Shown: positions 29,361 through 38,578 of the stretch, one piece after another
Position numbering within the stretch: position 1 is the stretch's first letter
Layout of the letters: every line of letters starts with the position of its first letter
NCBI RefSeq assembly: GCF_002770725.1
Contig: NZ_NQVN01000015.1
Location: forward strand, 1-64,000
Direction of reading: 5' to 3'
DNA: 64,000 nt
From: Pleomorphomonas carboxyditropha
Lineage (GTDB): Bacteria; Pseudomonadota; Alphaproteobacteria; Rhizobiales; Pleomorphomonadaceae
Program-made: the position numbers and the translations under genes
Notes under the pieces: generated by a model
Databases searched by the model: none
Told to the model about the DNA's origin: nothing
The model's input: only the letters and a program-made list of their open reading frames with translations

Positions 29361-29568
29361 CTAGAGCATTTCCGGTGAAAACAGGTTCACCGGAAATGCT
29401 CTAGCTCTTTGATTAGGCGCAATTTCGGACGCAAAACCGGTTCCCACTTTTGCTGAAATTGCTCTAGAGCATCGGACCGAAAAGTGGACTCCGGTTTTCG
29501 GAAAATCCGATGCGACGACAAAGAGCTAGATCGTCATCTTGCGTCCGCCAGGACGCACGACGATCTAG
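29361..29568. repeat. mosaic of four palindromic intergenic modules
   Basis: Four modules follow one another. Module 1 has perfect 19-bp arms at 29361-29379 and 29386-29404. Module 2 (29405-29470) carries GCAATTTC and GAAATTGC arms and matches the copy at 124-216. Module 3 pairs GCATCGGA (29469-29476) with TCCGATGC (about 29506-29513). Module 4 pairs CTAGATCGT (29526-29534) with ACGATCTAG (29560-29568), with an inner GCGTCC/GGACGC pair. This is the composition of rhizobial mosaic intergenic elements, as I recall them. It occupies most of the 322-bp gap between fba and the AraC gene, which otherwise holds no gene. Confidence 0.8.
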
Positions 29569-29601
29569 GTACTCAAGTCGGCCCATCAACAACATCTGCG
29601 T

Positions 29602-30588
29602 TCAGCCTCGGGGCGTAACGCCCACGGCCTGCTTCAACGTCTCGGAAGGCAGCTCGCCGAAAGCCGCTCGATACGATCTGGCGAAATGGGCGAAGCTCGA
29701 GAAACCGCATTTGATGGCCGCGGACATTGTCGAGGTCTCGCCGCCGGAGGTCAGCATGTCGCGGGCCTTTTCCAGCCGCAGTTTTCGGAGATACTGGCTG
29801 GGCGTCGTTCTATGCTTCTTTAGAAACATCTCATAGAGAGTCCGGCCACTGATTTGAACCGTTTCCGCGATCTCATCGGTAGTCATGTGCCTGTTCCAGT
29901 TTGCCTGGATATAATCCTCGGCCTTGCGGAGGCGGCTTGAGCCTGCCGGTTCCGGCGGACGGTCGACGAGACCACGATAATTGTGGGGCGCATGTAAAAC
30001 GATTCTTGTCAGCAGCAGAGTTTCGAGTGCTTCCATATAGGCCCCAACGCATTGAGGCGACACGAATTTGAGTTCCCGCGCCGCCTGAAACAAAGGACGG
30101 CGTACGAATTCCAAAAACCGTTCATTTCCGCCGAGCGGCTGATCGAAGCGTATGGGCTGATCTACTGCGTGATCCGTCAGATTTTGCAGCCGTCGGGCAA
30201 GCGCCTCCGGGCTGACGCGCAAAGCGAGACTGCTATAGCCGTCGGGATGATGCTCAACGGCGCATTCATCATTCGGCATGATATAGGCTGACCCGGTATC
30301 GACTAGCTCCTGTTTCGTCGCCCCAAGAATGAGATGGCAACCGCCTCGGATCAGGAAGACAAAACGGATGTAATCGACAGGTTCGAATGAAACCTTTGTT
30401 GAGAACTGGTTTAAAAGATAGAATATTGATACTGACGAACCTTGGACGGTGTGCATCCGAAAGCTCGATTTTTGAGATATACGCTTAACGATATCGATAT
30501 GTCCACGCGCAACGCTTTCGTATAGCCCGGAGATGGCGTCTATCGTGGTCGAATCGAACGCTTTATATTGACTCAAAAACAAGTGCAT
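29602..30588 (-). CDS. AraC-family transcriptional regulator
   Basis: This 328-residue regulator has an N-terminal cupin-like sensing domain of the AraC-binding-like type (VDYIRFVFLIRGGCHLILG, then YIMPNDECAVEHHPDGYSSLALRVSPEAL) and a C-terminal AraC DNA-binding domain. The two helix-turn-helix units are ADEIAETVQ-like TTDEIAETVQISGRTLYEMFLKKHRTTPSQYLRKLRLEKA and TMSAAIKCGFSSFAHFARSYRAAFGELPSETL. Codon use is visibly less GC-rich than in neighbouring core genes, and AT-rich DNA precedes its start, which suggests transfer. No target operon is obvious. Confidence 0.86.
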   Translation of the reverse strand: MHLFLSQYKAFDSTTIDAISGLYESVARGHIDIVKRISQKSSFRMHTVQGSSVSIFYLLNQFSTKVSFEPVDYIRFVFLIRGGCHLILGATKQELVDTGSAYIMPNDECAVEHHPDGYSSLALRVSPEALARRLQNLTDHAVDQPIRFDQPLGGNERFLEFVRRPLFQAARELKFVSPQCVGAYMEALETLLLTRIVLHAPHNYRGLVDRPPEPAGSSRLRKAEDYIQANWNRHMTTDEIAETVQISGRTLYEMFLKKHRTTPSQYLRKLRLEKARDMLTSGGETSTMSAAIKCGFSSFAHFARSYRAAFGELPSETLKQAVGVTPRG

Positions 30589-31417
30589 ACTCCCCGTTAA
30601 TCAATCAAAAGTAGTATTCATAATTTGTCGAAAGCACACAAGCAGAAATAATGATTGCTTCCGATTCGGGCAATTATTTGATCTGATCTCTGAAAAAGGT
30701 TTTTTCATTAATTAATCCTATTATTATACATATTTCGTATGAATATGCGCACTCACAACACAATCTTTCCCAAGCACGGTGCTTGATGGAAGTACGCTCC
30801 CGTGTCAGTCGCCCTGATTTTCCTCATCGGAGCAGGGAATATGTCGTTCAAGAAGTGGCCCTGATCTGGAAAAACTTGAGTCTGCTGCAGAGATCGGCTG
30901 ACGGATGCACATCGGGTGATGCAGAACTTCTCCGGTGCCGGATACGCCGACAGAGCACCGGCTCCGCCTTGACCCAGATTGTCGCGGTCGGGGGGCAATG
31001 ATCCAGGCGGACGGCCTGCGTACCGCTCTGTCAAGGACTTCGCCGCAGCACAAACGCAAGCCGAAAACTTCGTGAAAGCATGGAGGGCAGCATGATGATG
31101 GATCATCGAACTTCGTTGACTTACCAACACCTGCGGACGCGGGGTGCTGTTCCACGAAAAGCAGAGATAGCCCTTGCGGCGTTTTCCGCCAGAATCCGCC
31201 GTTCCTGCCCAAAGCGTTTCCGAAATCGTCGGGATAACGATTATCCGGGGCGGCGGCCCGTACTTCTCCCGAGAGTGGGGAGTCCTGAAGAATCCTATTC
31301 GACCCAGGTCGTCCTCGCCTTTTCAAATGCGAGTCTCCCAGCGCACATGCGCAGGAAGTGACGACATCCAAAGGCGGCGGATGCTCCGCCCATGCCACCA
31401 TCGACAGGAGAGAGACC
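30589..31417. other. 829-bp stretch without a supported gene
   Basis: Positions 30589-30770 are markedly AT-rich and contain a 7-bp palindrome CAAGCAC-G-GTGCTTG at 30771-30785. From about 30780 to 31360 the sequence is GC-richer, but every reading frame is either broken by stop codons or encodes peptides that look unlike proteins. It may hold promoter sequence for the AraC gene and the chemoreceptor, plus remnants of a decayed gene. I cannot identify its origin. Confidence 0.6.
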
Positions 31418-33115
31418 ATGTCATACAAGAATCTGCCGCTGATAGTGAAGGTTGTGACGCTGTTGCTGCTTCTCGCGGCATCGGCCATTCTGACCGGTCT
31501 TTATATTAGCTCCAGGATTATTCAGGTCGACACGCAGTATTCCGATATGTTGACCGGAATCAGCGAGGCGGCGACCTCAAACGTGCGCGCCGGGCGGTTC
31601 GCCGAGCAGATCGTGGGGGTCATCTATTCCAACATCGTCGCCGTGACCGACGAGCAGAACAGCCTCGCACGGCAGCGCTTTCAGGAGGCCGTCGCGGGGT
31701 TTGACAAGCAGATCGATCATATCGAGGCAGCCTATCCCGATGTGAAGAGTGACCTCGACGTGATGTCGGGAAATATGCACGGCGCTTTGACGGGGGCCTG
31801 TGCCCAAACGATCCAGCTCGCCAACGCGGACAGTAGCGCCGCGGGTATCGCGAAGGCCGGCGAGGAAATGGAAGCCAAGTGCAAGCCTCAGCTGCAAATG
31901 ATCATTGATAGCATGGTGAAGTTGTCGGACAAGCTCATGGCGGAGCGCGACCGGCAGAGCGATGCGCTCACGGCCAGCTCCTGGTGGACCGCCGAGTTTT
32001 CCATGGCGATTCTTGTGATCGCGACGCTTGTCGTCTTGGGGATCTCGGTCTGGAGCCTTCGCGCTGGTGTCGTGCGTCCGCTGAACGGCTCGCTCGACGT
32101 AATGGACGCGCTCGGGAAGGGCGAATTGGCTGTCGCGATCGCCGGCGCCGATCGGCGTGACGAAGTGGGCACCATCGCCAAGGCGCTCGAAGTGTTGCGC
32201 GGCCAGCTCCGGACGGCCGAGACGGCACGCCAGGAGCAGAAGGCCCGCGAGGAAGCGGAACGCCAGCTTCTGGCTCGCCGCGAGACGCTCGCCAACGCCT
32301 TTGTCGGCCGCATGCAGGATCTTGCCAACGGTTTCGCCCAATCCTCCGGCGAAGTGGCCGACGCCGCGCGCAATCTCTCCGCCACGGCGGAAGAGACCTC
32401 GCGTCAGGCCCAGGCCGTCGCCTCCGCCGCCGAGGAGGCCGCCAGCAACGTCCAGACCGTGGCTTCGTCATCGGAAGAGATGGCCGCCTCGGTCAAGGAG
32501 ATCAACGGCCAGGTGGCCCACTCGGCAGCCGTCGCCGATACCGCCTTCAACGAAGCCGAGGCCTCCAACGTCCGCATCACCGCCCTTGCCGCCGCCGCCG
32601 CGGCGATCGGCGACGTCATCAACCTGATCAAGGGCATCGCCGACCAGACCAACCTTCTCGCCCTCAACGCCACCATCGAGGCGGCGCGCGCCGGCGAGGC
32701 GGGCAAGGGCTTCGCAGTCGTCGCCGCCGAGGTCAAGCAATTGGCCGACCAGACGGCCAGGGCCACCGGGGAGATCGGCGCCAAGGTGGCCGAGATCCAG
32801 CAGGCGACCGACGGAACGGTGAAGTCGATGACCGAGATCGTCCGGGTCATCGCCAACATCAAGGAGATCGCCTCGGCGATCGCCGGCGCAGTCGAGCAGC
32901 AGGGGGCGGCGACCACCGAGATCGCCAGCAACTGCCAGCAGGCGGCGACGGGCACGCAGCAGGTGACGCAGAACATCTCCGGCGTGGGTCAGGCCGCCGA
33001 GATGACCGGTTCGGCATCGACGCAGCTGATGACCCTGTCGGATGGGCTGTCGGCTCAGGCCTCCGATCTGCGCACCGTCGTCGAAACCTTCGTCAAGGAC
33101 TTCGCGGCGGCCTGA
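31418..33115 (+). CDS. methyl-accepting chemotaxis protein
   Basis: This 565-residue chemoreceptor signals through CheA/CheW. A first membrane helix (about residues 9-30) and a second (about 194-215) bracket a periplasmic helical-bundle sensor of about 160 residues with two cysteines (Cys128, Cys155). A HAMP domain follows, then a long coiled-coil signalling domain whose tip carries the conserved [20 protein letters not shown] and [21 protein letters not shown]. The protein ends VKDFAAA with no CheR-docking pentapeptide. The ATG at 31418 has an AGGAGA ribosome binding site. The HD-GYP gene follows by 40 bp, suggesting a signalling unit. Confidence 0.94.
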   Translation: MSYKNLPLIVKVVTLLLLLAASAILTGLYISSRIIQVDTQYSDMLTGISEAATSNVRAGRFAEQIVGVIYSNIVAVTDEQNSLARQRFQEAVAGFDKQIDHIEAAYPDVKSDLDVMSGNMHGALTGACAQTIQLANADSSAAGIAKAGEEMEAKCKPQLQMIIDSMVKLSDKLMAERDRQSDALTASSWWTAEFSMAILVIATLVVLGISVWSLRAGVVRPLNGSLDVMDALGKGELAVAIAGADRRDEVGTIAKALEVLRGQLRTAETARQEQKAREEAERQLLARRETLANAFVGRMQDLANGFAQSSGEVADAARNLSATAEETSRQAQAVASAAEEAASNVQTVASSSEEMAASVKEINGQVAHSAAVADTAFNEAEASNVRITALAAAAAAIGDVINLIKGIADQTNLLALNATIEAARAGEAGKGFAVVAAEVKQLADQTARATGEIGAKVAEIQQATDGTVKSMTEIVRVIANIKEIASAIAGAVEQQGAATTEIASNCQQAATGTQQVTQNISGVGQAAEMTGSASTQLMTLSDGLSAQASDLRTVVETFVKDFAAA

Positions 33116-33155
33116 CATCCGCAACGGCAGCTCGAAGCCGGAAAGGGGCGCTAGC

Positions 33156-34346
33156 ATGCCAGCCAGGATCTGTCTCGTTCACGACGACGTTTCCGAACAG
33201 GAGCGCCCCTATCTCTTTGCGCTCTCCATCCACTGCCCCGTCGTTCAATGCCATTGGCGCGAGCGGGAAAAGCTCGCCCACCGCGTTGCGATGCCATGGT
33301 TGATCGACGTGAAGCGCCTCAACGCCGAGGCGGCGGAAGCACTCAGGCCGTTCACCATCCCTCCCCTGCTCGGCTTCCGGCTGGTTGCCGTCGACGGTGA
33401 TCAGCCGGCCTTGTCGGATCGCACGGCAGGATGGTGGGGACCGACAATCGCCGTTCCCCGTCCCATCGAAGCAACGACGGTACTCCGGCTGGCCGGCCTC
33501 TGCCGTCCCGAGCAGGACGTTCCGGCGCGCCGCGAGCCGTCGACACTCTCTTCCGACCGTCCACCCGGCGTTCCGCCAGCTCTTTCGAAGCCTCTCCCAC
33601 CCTCGGCGCATTCTTTGATCGGAGAAGCGATCCATGACGCCGCGACCATCCTCGATCTGGTTTTCCGGTCGTTCGACGGGAAACAGCGGATCGCCTCGGA
33701 CGATTGGCACGCCGCCGTACCGGTGATCATCGACATGATATCCGAGAAGGGACTGAGGCTGTGGCTCGACCGAGTCAGGGAACACCACGTCGGCACCTAT
33801 CAGCACTCGCTTTTGGTAATGGGAATTGCCGCCGAATTGGGCCGCGTACTTGGCCTCATGGAGTCGAATGTCGAGCAACTGGCACTCGGCGGCCTACTGC
33901 ACGATGTGGGCAAATTCGAGGTGCCGCAAACGATCCTCGACAAGCCCGGCCAGCTCTCGTCCGAGGAATTGGCTGTGCTGCGCCGGCATCCGCGTGACGG
34001 ATGGGCCGCGTTGCTCTCGACCATCCCATCCCTGGATCCAGCCATCCTCGATCTGGTGCTGCATCATCACGAGCAACTCGACGGGGGCGGTTATCCGGAT
34101 GGCCTTCCCGGCGACCGGATCAGCCCGATGGTGCGGATGCTGACCGTTTCGGATGTGCTCGGCGCCTTGCTCGAGCGACGCCCCTATCGGCCGCCGCTGC
34201 CGCGGCGCGAGGCGTTGGAAATCATGCGGGCGATGGCGGACAGTGGCAAGCTCGATCCAGCTTTCGTCCGAGCCGTCGCCGACCTCGATATTGAACCGAT
34301 TGTCGATCGCTCGATGGACTTGCTCCGAAATCGCGACAGGAGATGA
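33156..34346 (+). CDS. HD-GYP domain cyclic-di-GMP phosphodiesterase
   Basis: This 396-residue protein has a C-terminal HD-GYP domain, which hydrolyses cyclic di-GMP. The metal site is complete: His249-Asp250 and Lys253 in LLHDVGKFEVP, His278 in RRHPRDGW, and HHHEQLDGGGYPDG from about residue 303. The first about 115 residues look like a degenerate receiver fold (ICLVHDDVSEQE, then PWLIDVKRL, then TIAVPRPIEATTVLRLAG); no clear phosphorylatable Asp can be proved. The two parts are joined by a proline-rich linker. The ATG at 33156 follows an AAAGGGG ribosome binding site. It lies between a chemoreceptor and a small unknown gene. Confidence 0.88.
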   Translation: MPARICLVHDDVSEQERPYLFALSIHCPVVQCHWREREKLAHRVAMPWLIDVKRLNAEAAEALRPFTIPPLLGFRLVAVDGDQPALSDRTAGWWGPTIAVPRPIEATTVLRLAGLCRPEQDVPARREPSTLSSDRPPGVPPALSKPLPPSAHSLIGEAIHDAATILDLVFRSFDGKQRIASDDWHAAVPVIIDMISEKGLRLWLDRVREHHVGTYQHSLLVMGIAAELGRVLGLMESNVEQLALGGLLHDVGKFEVPQTILDKPGQLSSEELAVLRRHPRDGWAALLSTIPSLDPAILDLVLHHHEQLDGGGYPDGLPGDRISPMVRMLTVSDVLGALLERRPYRPPLPRREALEIMRAMADSGKLDPAFVRAVADLDIEPIVDRSMDLLRNRDRR

Positions 34347-34347
34347 C

Positions 34348-34692
34348 ATGATGACCGTTGTTCAACTGGCTCTGGACCCTGATCGGGCTGCGCGGCTTCT
34401 GCAACAGTACGATCGCGATCTGATGGGACTTCTCGGAACTTTCATCGAGGAGATCAGCCAAGAGTTCATTTGGGACGATAGGCCGATTTTCAGACAGAGA
34501 ACCATCGAGCTGATGGGCGAGATCATCAGGCTCGGATCGCTTCCGGCGATATCGGTCGAGAGCTTGCACGTCCGAAGGCGGCTCCCCTGTCTTTGCACCG
34601 ATATCCTCGTTCTCATTCGTGAAGCAGGGGACGGAAGTCCAGACAGACCGATGCAGCGCGAAATGCCCGGTGGGGCTGAAGAAGAAATATAA
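34348..34692 (+). CDS. small hypothetical protein after the HD-GYP gene
   Basis: This 114-residue protein has no family that I recognise. The start is one of two ATG codons in GACATGATG, with an ACAGGAGA ribosome binding site; it begins one base after the upstream stop, so it is coupled to the HD-GYP gene. The sequence is mostly helical in pattern (LDPDRAARLLQQYDRDLMGLLGTFIEEISQEF, then RQRTIELMGEIIRL) with a Cys-x-Cys in RRRLPCLCTDI and an acidic C-terminus. It may be a partner or regulator of the phosphodiesterase, which is inference from position. Confidence 0.65.
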   Translation: MMTVVQLALDPDRAARLLQQYDRDLMGLLGTFIEEISQEFIWDDRPIFRQRTIELMGEIIRLGSLPAISVESLHVRRRLPCLCTDILVLIREAGDGSPDRPMQREMPGGAEEEI

Positions 34693-34844
34693 TTGAGCTC
34701 TCTTCGACGATAACGAGCAGAACCATAATGGAATCGCCAGCGATGACATTGGCACTTGGGCGCGGTCGATGGATCAACGGTGCTGCCGATCCAGCTGACT
34801 GTCAGTCAAAGACCATCACCGATCAATATCGGATGAACGACGAT

Positions 34845-35132
34845 CTAGGCGACCGCATCGACTGCCGGCTCCCGAATCAGGAAGCGGATGATGCCGTGCT
34901 CGGCATCCGCGGCGGCGATCCGGACACCGATTTTGCGACGGCCGGCGCCAAGGCTGATGCGTCCGCAGACGCCGATCAGGCAGGTGAAATCCTGCTCGAC
35001 GTCGGCTTCGCCTTCGACCGACAGGCTGCCGTCGCTCCGGAAGCCGGCCCTGACGCGGCAGACGACTGGAATGGGCGGCAGGCCCTCGAATTCCAGATGG
35101 GTGGTAAATCCTTGTTTCGACGATACAACCAC
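34845..35132 (-). CDS. small hypothetical protein, GTG start
   Basis: This 95-residue protein starts at a GTG that follows a perfect AGGAGG ribosome binding site by 8 bases. Third codon positions are strongly GC-rich, as in nearby genes, which supports real coding. It appears to be beta-rich (HLEFEGLPPIPVVCRVRAGFRSDGSLSVEGEADV) with two Cys in FTCLIGVCGRISLGAG. No family is recognised. A longer reading from an ATG seven bases upstream is in another frame and lacks coding bias. It is transcribed toward the small gene at 34348-34692. Confidence 0.6.
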   Translation of the reverse strand: MVVSSKQGFTTHLEFEGLPPIPVVCRVRAGFRSDGSLSVEGEADVEQDFTCLIGVCGRISLGAGRRKIGVRIAAADAEHGIIRFLIREPAVDAVA

Positions 35133-35458
35133 GGCTCATTCCTCCTTCAAGGGGATGGACGGCACGACGGCTAACGCTCATGCAAAAAAATGGCTCAAAA
35201 CCGGGACTTATTTTACAACACAGGTATATTTGCTTATATCCCGGCATTTGAAAAGTACAATTTTTGGTGGGAATATTCTGCCCTGGCGTATCTATTTGTT
35301 TCTGTTGGGCCGGATGTCCGGCCCGGCCATGGCCCGTCGGGAGGATGGCCCCGCAAAACGGATCGGCGGGGATATCCTTCGCCGGCCTGCCCGGTGTTCC
35401 TCTTGCCCTCGCGCCGGGGCGGGAGGATAAAGGCGACGTCGAAGCCGGAGACCGCTCC
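35133..35458. other. 326-bp intergenic region between divergent genes
   Basis: No gene is supported. The first half is AT-rich and could hold promoters in both directions. A perfect hairpin GGGCCGGA-TG-TCCGGCCC lies at 35307-35324. The last part near 35420-35458 contains GGGAGGATAAAGG before the peroxiredoxin start. Confidence 0.5.
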
Positions 35459-35923
35459 ATGACCGCCGTTGCCGTTGGATCCCCTGCCCCCGATTTTACC
35501 CTGCCGACCGACGAGGGCGAGGTTTCGCTCGCCGCCCTGCGGGGCCGGCCGGTGGTCGTTTACTTTTATCCCAAGGACGACACGTCGGGCTGCACCCGAG
35601 AAGCGATCGGCTTTTCCTGTCTGGCCGACGAATTCGAGAAAGCAGGCGCGACGGTGATCGGCATCTCGCCCGACACGGTCGAGAAGCACGGCAAATTCCG
35701 CGTCAAGCACAAGCTGACCGTGGCGCTCGGTTCCGATCCGGAGCACAAGGTGGCGGAAAGCTACGGCGCATGGGGCGAAAAGTCGCTCTACGGCAAGAAG
35801 TATCTCGGCATCATCCGCTCCACCGTGCTGATCGCCCGCGACGGAACGGTGGCGAGAGTCTGGCCGAAGGTTAAGGTGGAAGGCCACGCCGAAGAGGTGC
35901 TGGCCGCCGTCAAGGCGCTCTGA
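35459..35923 (+). CDS. bcp: peroxiredoxin, Bcp/PrxQ type
   Basis: This 154-residue thiol peroxidase reduces hydrogen peroxide and organic hydroperoxides in the cytoplasm. The fold is typical: GSPAPDFTLPTDEGEVSLAALRG, then VVVYFYPKDDTSGCT with peroxidatic Cys45. The common resolving cysteine five residues later is Ile50 here; a different cysteine, Cys54, lies nine residues after Cys45. FRVKHKLTVALGSD and YLGIIRSTVLIARDG are normal family segments. The ATG at 35459 gives near-standard length. A GGAG ribosome binding site is close upstream. Confidence 0.93.
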   Translation: MTAVAVGSPAPDFTLPTDEGEVSLAALRGRPVVVYFYPKDDTSGCTREAIGFSCLADEFEKAGATVIGISPDTVEKHGKFRVKHKLTVALGSDPEHKVAESYGAWGEKSLYGKKYLGIIRSTVLIARDGTVARVWPKVKVEGHAEEVLAAVKAL

Positions 35924-36056
35924 GCGGACGCCGCCGCCCTTGCGCGACCGGGCTTCAAGCCTTCATTAACCCTAACGGTTTCTAATCGCTGCCAACGAGG
36001 CCCCGCCTTGCCGCATGCCGGCGAGGCGGCCAGCATCCTCTTGGAGCGTCGCGTTG

Positions 36057-37361
36057 ATGATGAGACCGCAAGCCGCAGACCGATATCGCAGCCAGAATTC
36101 GGCGAGACGTATCGTCATCATCAGCAGGGACAATACGCGCACCTACACCTTCAGCCCGCTGGCCTTGTTCGGCGGCCTCACCCTGTTCCTGACTGTGTCG
36201 CTCGGCTTCCTCGCCGCCACCACCTATCTGGTGTTTCGCGACGACCTGTTCGACCTGGTTCGCGAGCGCAACGCCGACATGCAGCAGGCCTACGAGGACC
36301 GCATCGCCCGGCTGCGCTCGGAAATCGATCGTATCTCCAGCCGGCAGATTCTCGACAGCGTGGCGATGGACGAAAAGGTCGAGAAGATCATGTCCGCCCA
36401 GCAAGGCATCGCCGATCGCCAGCGGGCGGTCGGCGACCTGATCGACAAGGCGCGCAGCATCGGCCTCATCGACGGCCGCAATGCGGCGATCACCGCCGAC
36501 AAACGCGCCGCCCTCGATCCGGCCGACGTGACCGGCTCGGTCAACGCCTATGCCGATGCCGGCGGCGCCAACCTGATCGATCGTCAGTTCGACGCGCTGA
36601 CGTCGACGGCGCCGAAAGCGGCCGCAGCCAAGGTCGATTTGCGCACCACCGACGGCAAGCCGGATTTCAAGGCGATCGCCAGCCATCTCGCCGCCGTCGA
36701 TGCCGAGCAGGCCAAGGCGGTGGAAGCCATTGCCGACGCCGCCAACTCGCGCGTCGATGCCGCCGTGGAAATCATTGCCGACGCCGGCCTGCGGGTCAAC
36801 GTGCCGGAAGCGCCGGCGGATTCGCAGGACGCCGTCGGCGGCCCCTATATTCCGATGGCAGGCGCCCAGGCGCTTGCCGCCGCCATGCAGGAGGCGGACC
36901 AGGCGTTCGGCCGTATCGCGCTGGTCAAGGCCGCGGCGGCCCGCCTGCCGCTTGTCCGCCCCATGCCCGGCGGCGACATGACGTCCAATTTCGGATCGCG
37001 TCGCGATCCCTTTCTCGGCTCGCTGGCCTTCCACGCCGGCATCGACTTCCGCTCCCCCACGGGCACCGATATTCGGCCGACGGCGCCGGGCGTCGTCACG
37101 GTGGCCGGCTGGTCGGGAGGGTACGGCAACATGGTGGAGGTCGACCACGGCAACGGCGTCACGACACGCTACGGCCACATGTCGCGCATCATCACCCACG
37201 TCGGCGATCGCGTGACGCGGGACACCGTCATCGGCGAGGTCGGTTCCACCGGCCGTTCCACCGGCCCGCATCTTCACTACGAAACGCGCATCAACGGCAC
37301 GCCGCTCAATCCGATCAACTACATCAACGCGGGAAACCGGCTGGCGAGCCTCCTGCCCTGA
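36057..37361 (+). CDS. M23-family (LytM) envelope peptidase
   Basis: This 434-residue protein is anchored by one N-terminal membrane helix (about residues 33-55) and acts in the periplasm on peptidoglycan cross-links or activates other hydrolases. A coiled-coil segment (RNADMQQAYEDRIARLRSEIDRI) follows. The C-terminal M23 domain has the zinc ligands in HAGIDF, the HxH in HLHYE, and the active-site region GHMSRIITHVGDRV. It starts at ATGATG; the first ATG was chosen. Downstream is a strong terminator shared with prfB, transcribed toward it. Confidence 0.9.
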   Translation: MMRPQAADRYRSQNSARRIVIISRDNTRTYTFSPLALFGGLTLFLTVSLGFLAATTYLVFRDDLFDLVRERNADMQQAYEDRIARLRSEIDRISSRQILDSVAMDEKVEKIMSAQQGIADRQRAVGDLIDKARSIGLIDGRNAAITADKRAALDPADVTGSVNAYADAGGANLIDRQFDALTSTAPKAAAAKVDLRTTDGKPDFKAIASHLAAVDAEQAKAVEAIADAANSRVDAAVEIIADAGLRVNVPEAPADSQDAVGGPYIPMAGAQALAAAMQEADQAFGRIALVKAAAARLPLVRPMPGGDMTSNFGSRRDPFLGSLAFHAGIDFRSPTGTDIRPTAPGVVTVAGWSGGYGNMVEVDHGNGVTTRYGHMSRIITHVGDRVTRDTVIGEVGSTGRSTGPHLHYETRINGTPLNPINYINAGNRLASLLP

Positions 37362-37390
37362 CGGCCGGCCGATACGCATCGTGATAGCAA

Positions 37391-37422
37391 AAAAGGCGGA
37401 GTGCCACGGCACCCCGCCTTTT
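37391..37422. terminator. bidirectional terminator between M23 gene and prfB
   Basis: AAAAGGCGG (37391-37399) pairs with CCGCCTTTT (37414-37422), and inner GTGCC/GGCAC bases extend the stem. T-runs stand at both ends, so it can stop both convergent transcripts. Confidence 0.9.
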
Positions 37423-37446
37423 CAATTTTCAATCCGTAGCGGCCGG

Positions 37447-38578
37447 TCAGTCGATGTCCGAGATCTCGGCCGGCTGCTTGCCGAAGGCGCGCTGGGCCAA
37501 TGCCGCTTCCATGAAGCCGTCGAGGTCGCCGTTCAGCACGTCGGACGGCGAGGTGCTCTCGACGCCGGTCCGGAGATCCTTGACCAACTGGTAGGGCTGC
37601 AGGACGTAGGAGCGGATCTGATGGCCCCAGCCGATGTCGGTCTTGCCGGCCTGCTCGGCGTTGGCCTTCTCCTCGCGCTTCTTCAGCTCGGCTTCGTAGA
37701 GCCGGGCGCGCAGCATGTTCCAGGCCGTGGCCCGGTTCTTGTGCTGCGAGCGTTCGGCCTGGCACGACACCACGATGCCGGAGGGATAGTGGGTGATGCG
37801 CACCGCCGAATCGGTGGTGTTGATGTGCTGGCCGCCGGCGCCCTGAGCGCGGTAGGTGTCGATGCGGCAGTCGCTCTCGTTGATTTCGATCTCGATCTTG
37901 TCGTCGATCACCGGGTAGACCCAAACCGACGAAAACGACGTGTGGCGCCTTGCCTGGCTATCGAAGGGCGAAATGCGGACCAGCCGGTGAACGCCCGACT
38001 CCGTCTTCATCCAGCCGTAGGCGTTGTGGCCCTTGACCAGCACCGTCGCGCTCTTGATGCCGGCCTCCTCGCCGTCGTGGACCTCGAGCACCTCGACCTT
38101 GTAGCCGCGCTTCTCCGCCCAGCGCGTGTACATGCGCAGGAGCATGTTGGTCCAGTCCTGGCTCTCGGTGCCGCCGGCGCCGGAGTTCACCTCGATGTAG
38201 GTGTCATTGGCGTCGGCCTCGCCGGACAGCATCGATTCCACTTGCTGGCGGGCGATCTCGTCCTTGAGGCCGCGCAGGGTGTTCTCGGCGTCGGCGACGA
38301 CGGTGGCGTCGTCCTCCATCTCGCCGAGCTCGATCAGTTCGACGCTGTCCTTGAGGTCGCGGTCGAGCTTGAGATAGCCGTTGATTCGGTTTTCCAGATC
38401 GGTCCGCTCGCGCATGATCTTCTGCGCGCGCTCGGGATCGTTCCAGAGGGTCGGGTCTTCGACGAAACCGTTCAGTTCGGCCAGGCGCTGCTGAGAGGCA
38501 TCCCAGTCAAAGATGCCTCCTCAGCAGGGCCATACCCTGCTTGATCTCGTCGACGATGGCCTCGATTTCGGCTCGCAT
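37447..38578 (-). CDS. prfB: peptide chain release factor 2, programmed +1 frameshift
   Basis: RF2 recognises UGA and UAA stop codons and releases the peptide. The gene is in two frames. The first frame starts at 38578 and encodes 23 residues ([20 protein letters not shown] plus RHL), then meets UGA at 38507-38509. After a +1 shift at CTT the second frame runs from 38508 to the stop at 37447, beginning [15 protein letters not shown], so the full product is about 376 residues. The GGQ peptidyl-transferase motif ([13 protein letters not shown]) and [15 protein letters not shown] are present. The upstream AGGAGG provides the frameshift stimulator. The neighbours PBP1A and amidase lie upstream on the same strand. 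Confidence 0.97.
38506..38521 (-). promoter_or_regulatory. prfB programmed frameshift signal
   Basis: On the minus strand the sequence reads AGGAGG CAT CTT TGA C. AGGAGG at 38516-38521 is an internal Shine-Dalgarno element three bases before the CTT slip codon at 38510-38512. The TGA at 38507-38509 is the in-frame stop that RF2 itself recognises, so the shift senses RF2 level. The spacing is canonical. Confidence 0.97.

Noticed and set aside
30805-31488. Minus-strand frame of 227 codons in the gene-free region
   Set aside because: Composition is unlike a protein, it overlaps the chemoreceptor start, and no ribosome binding site is evident.
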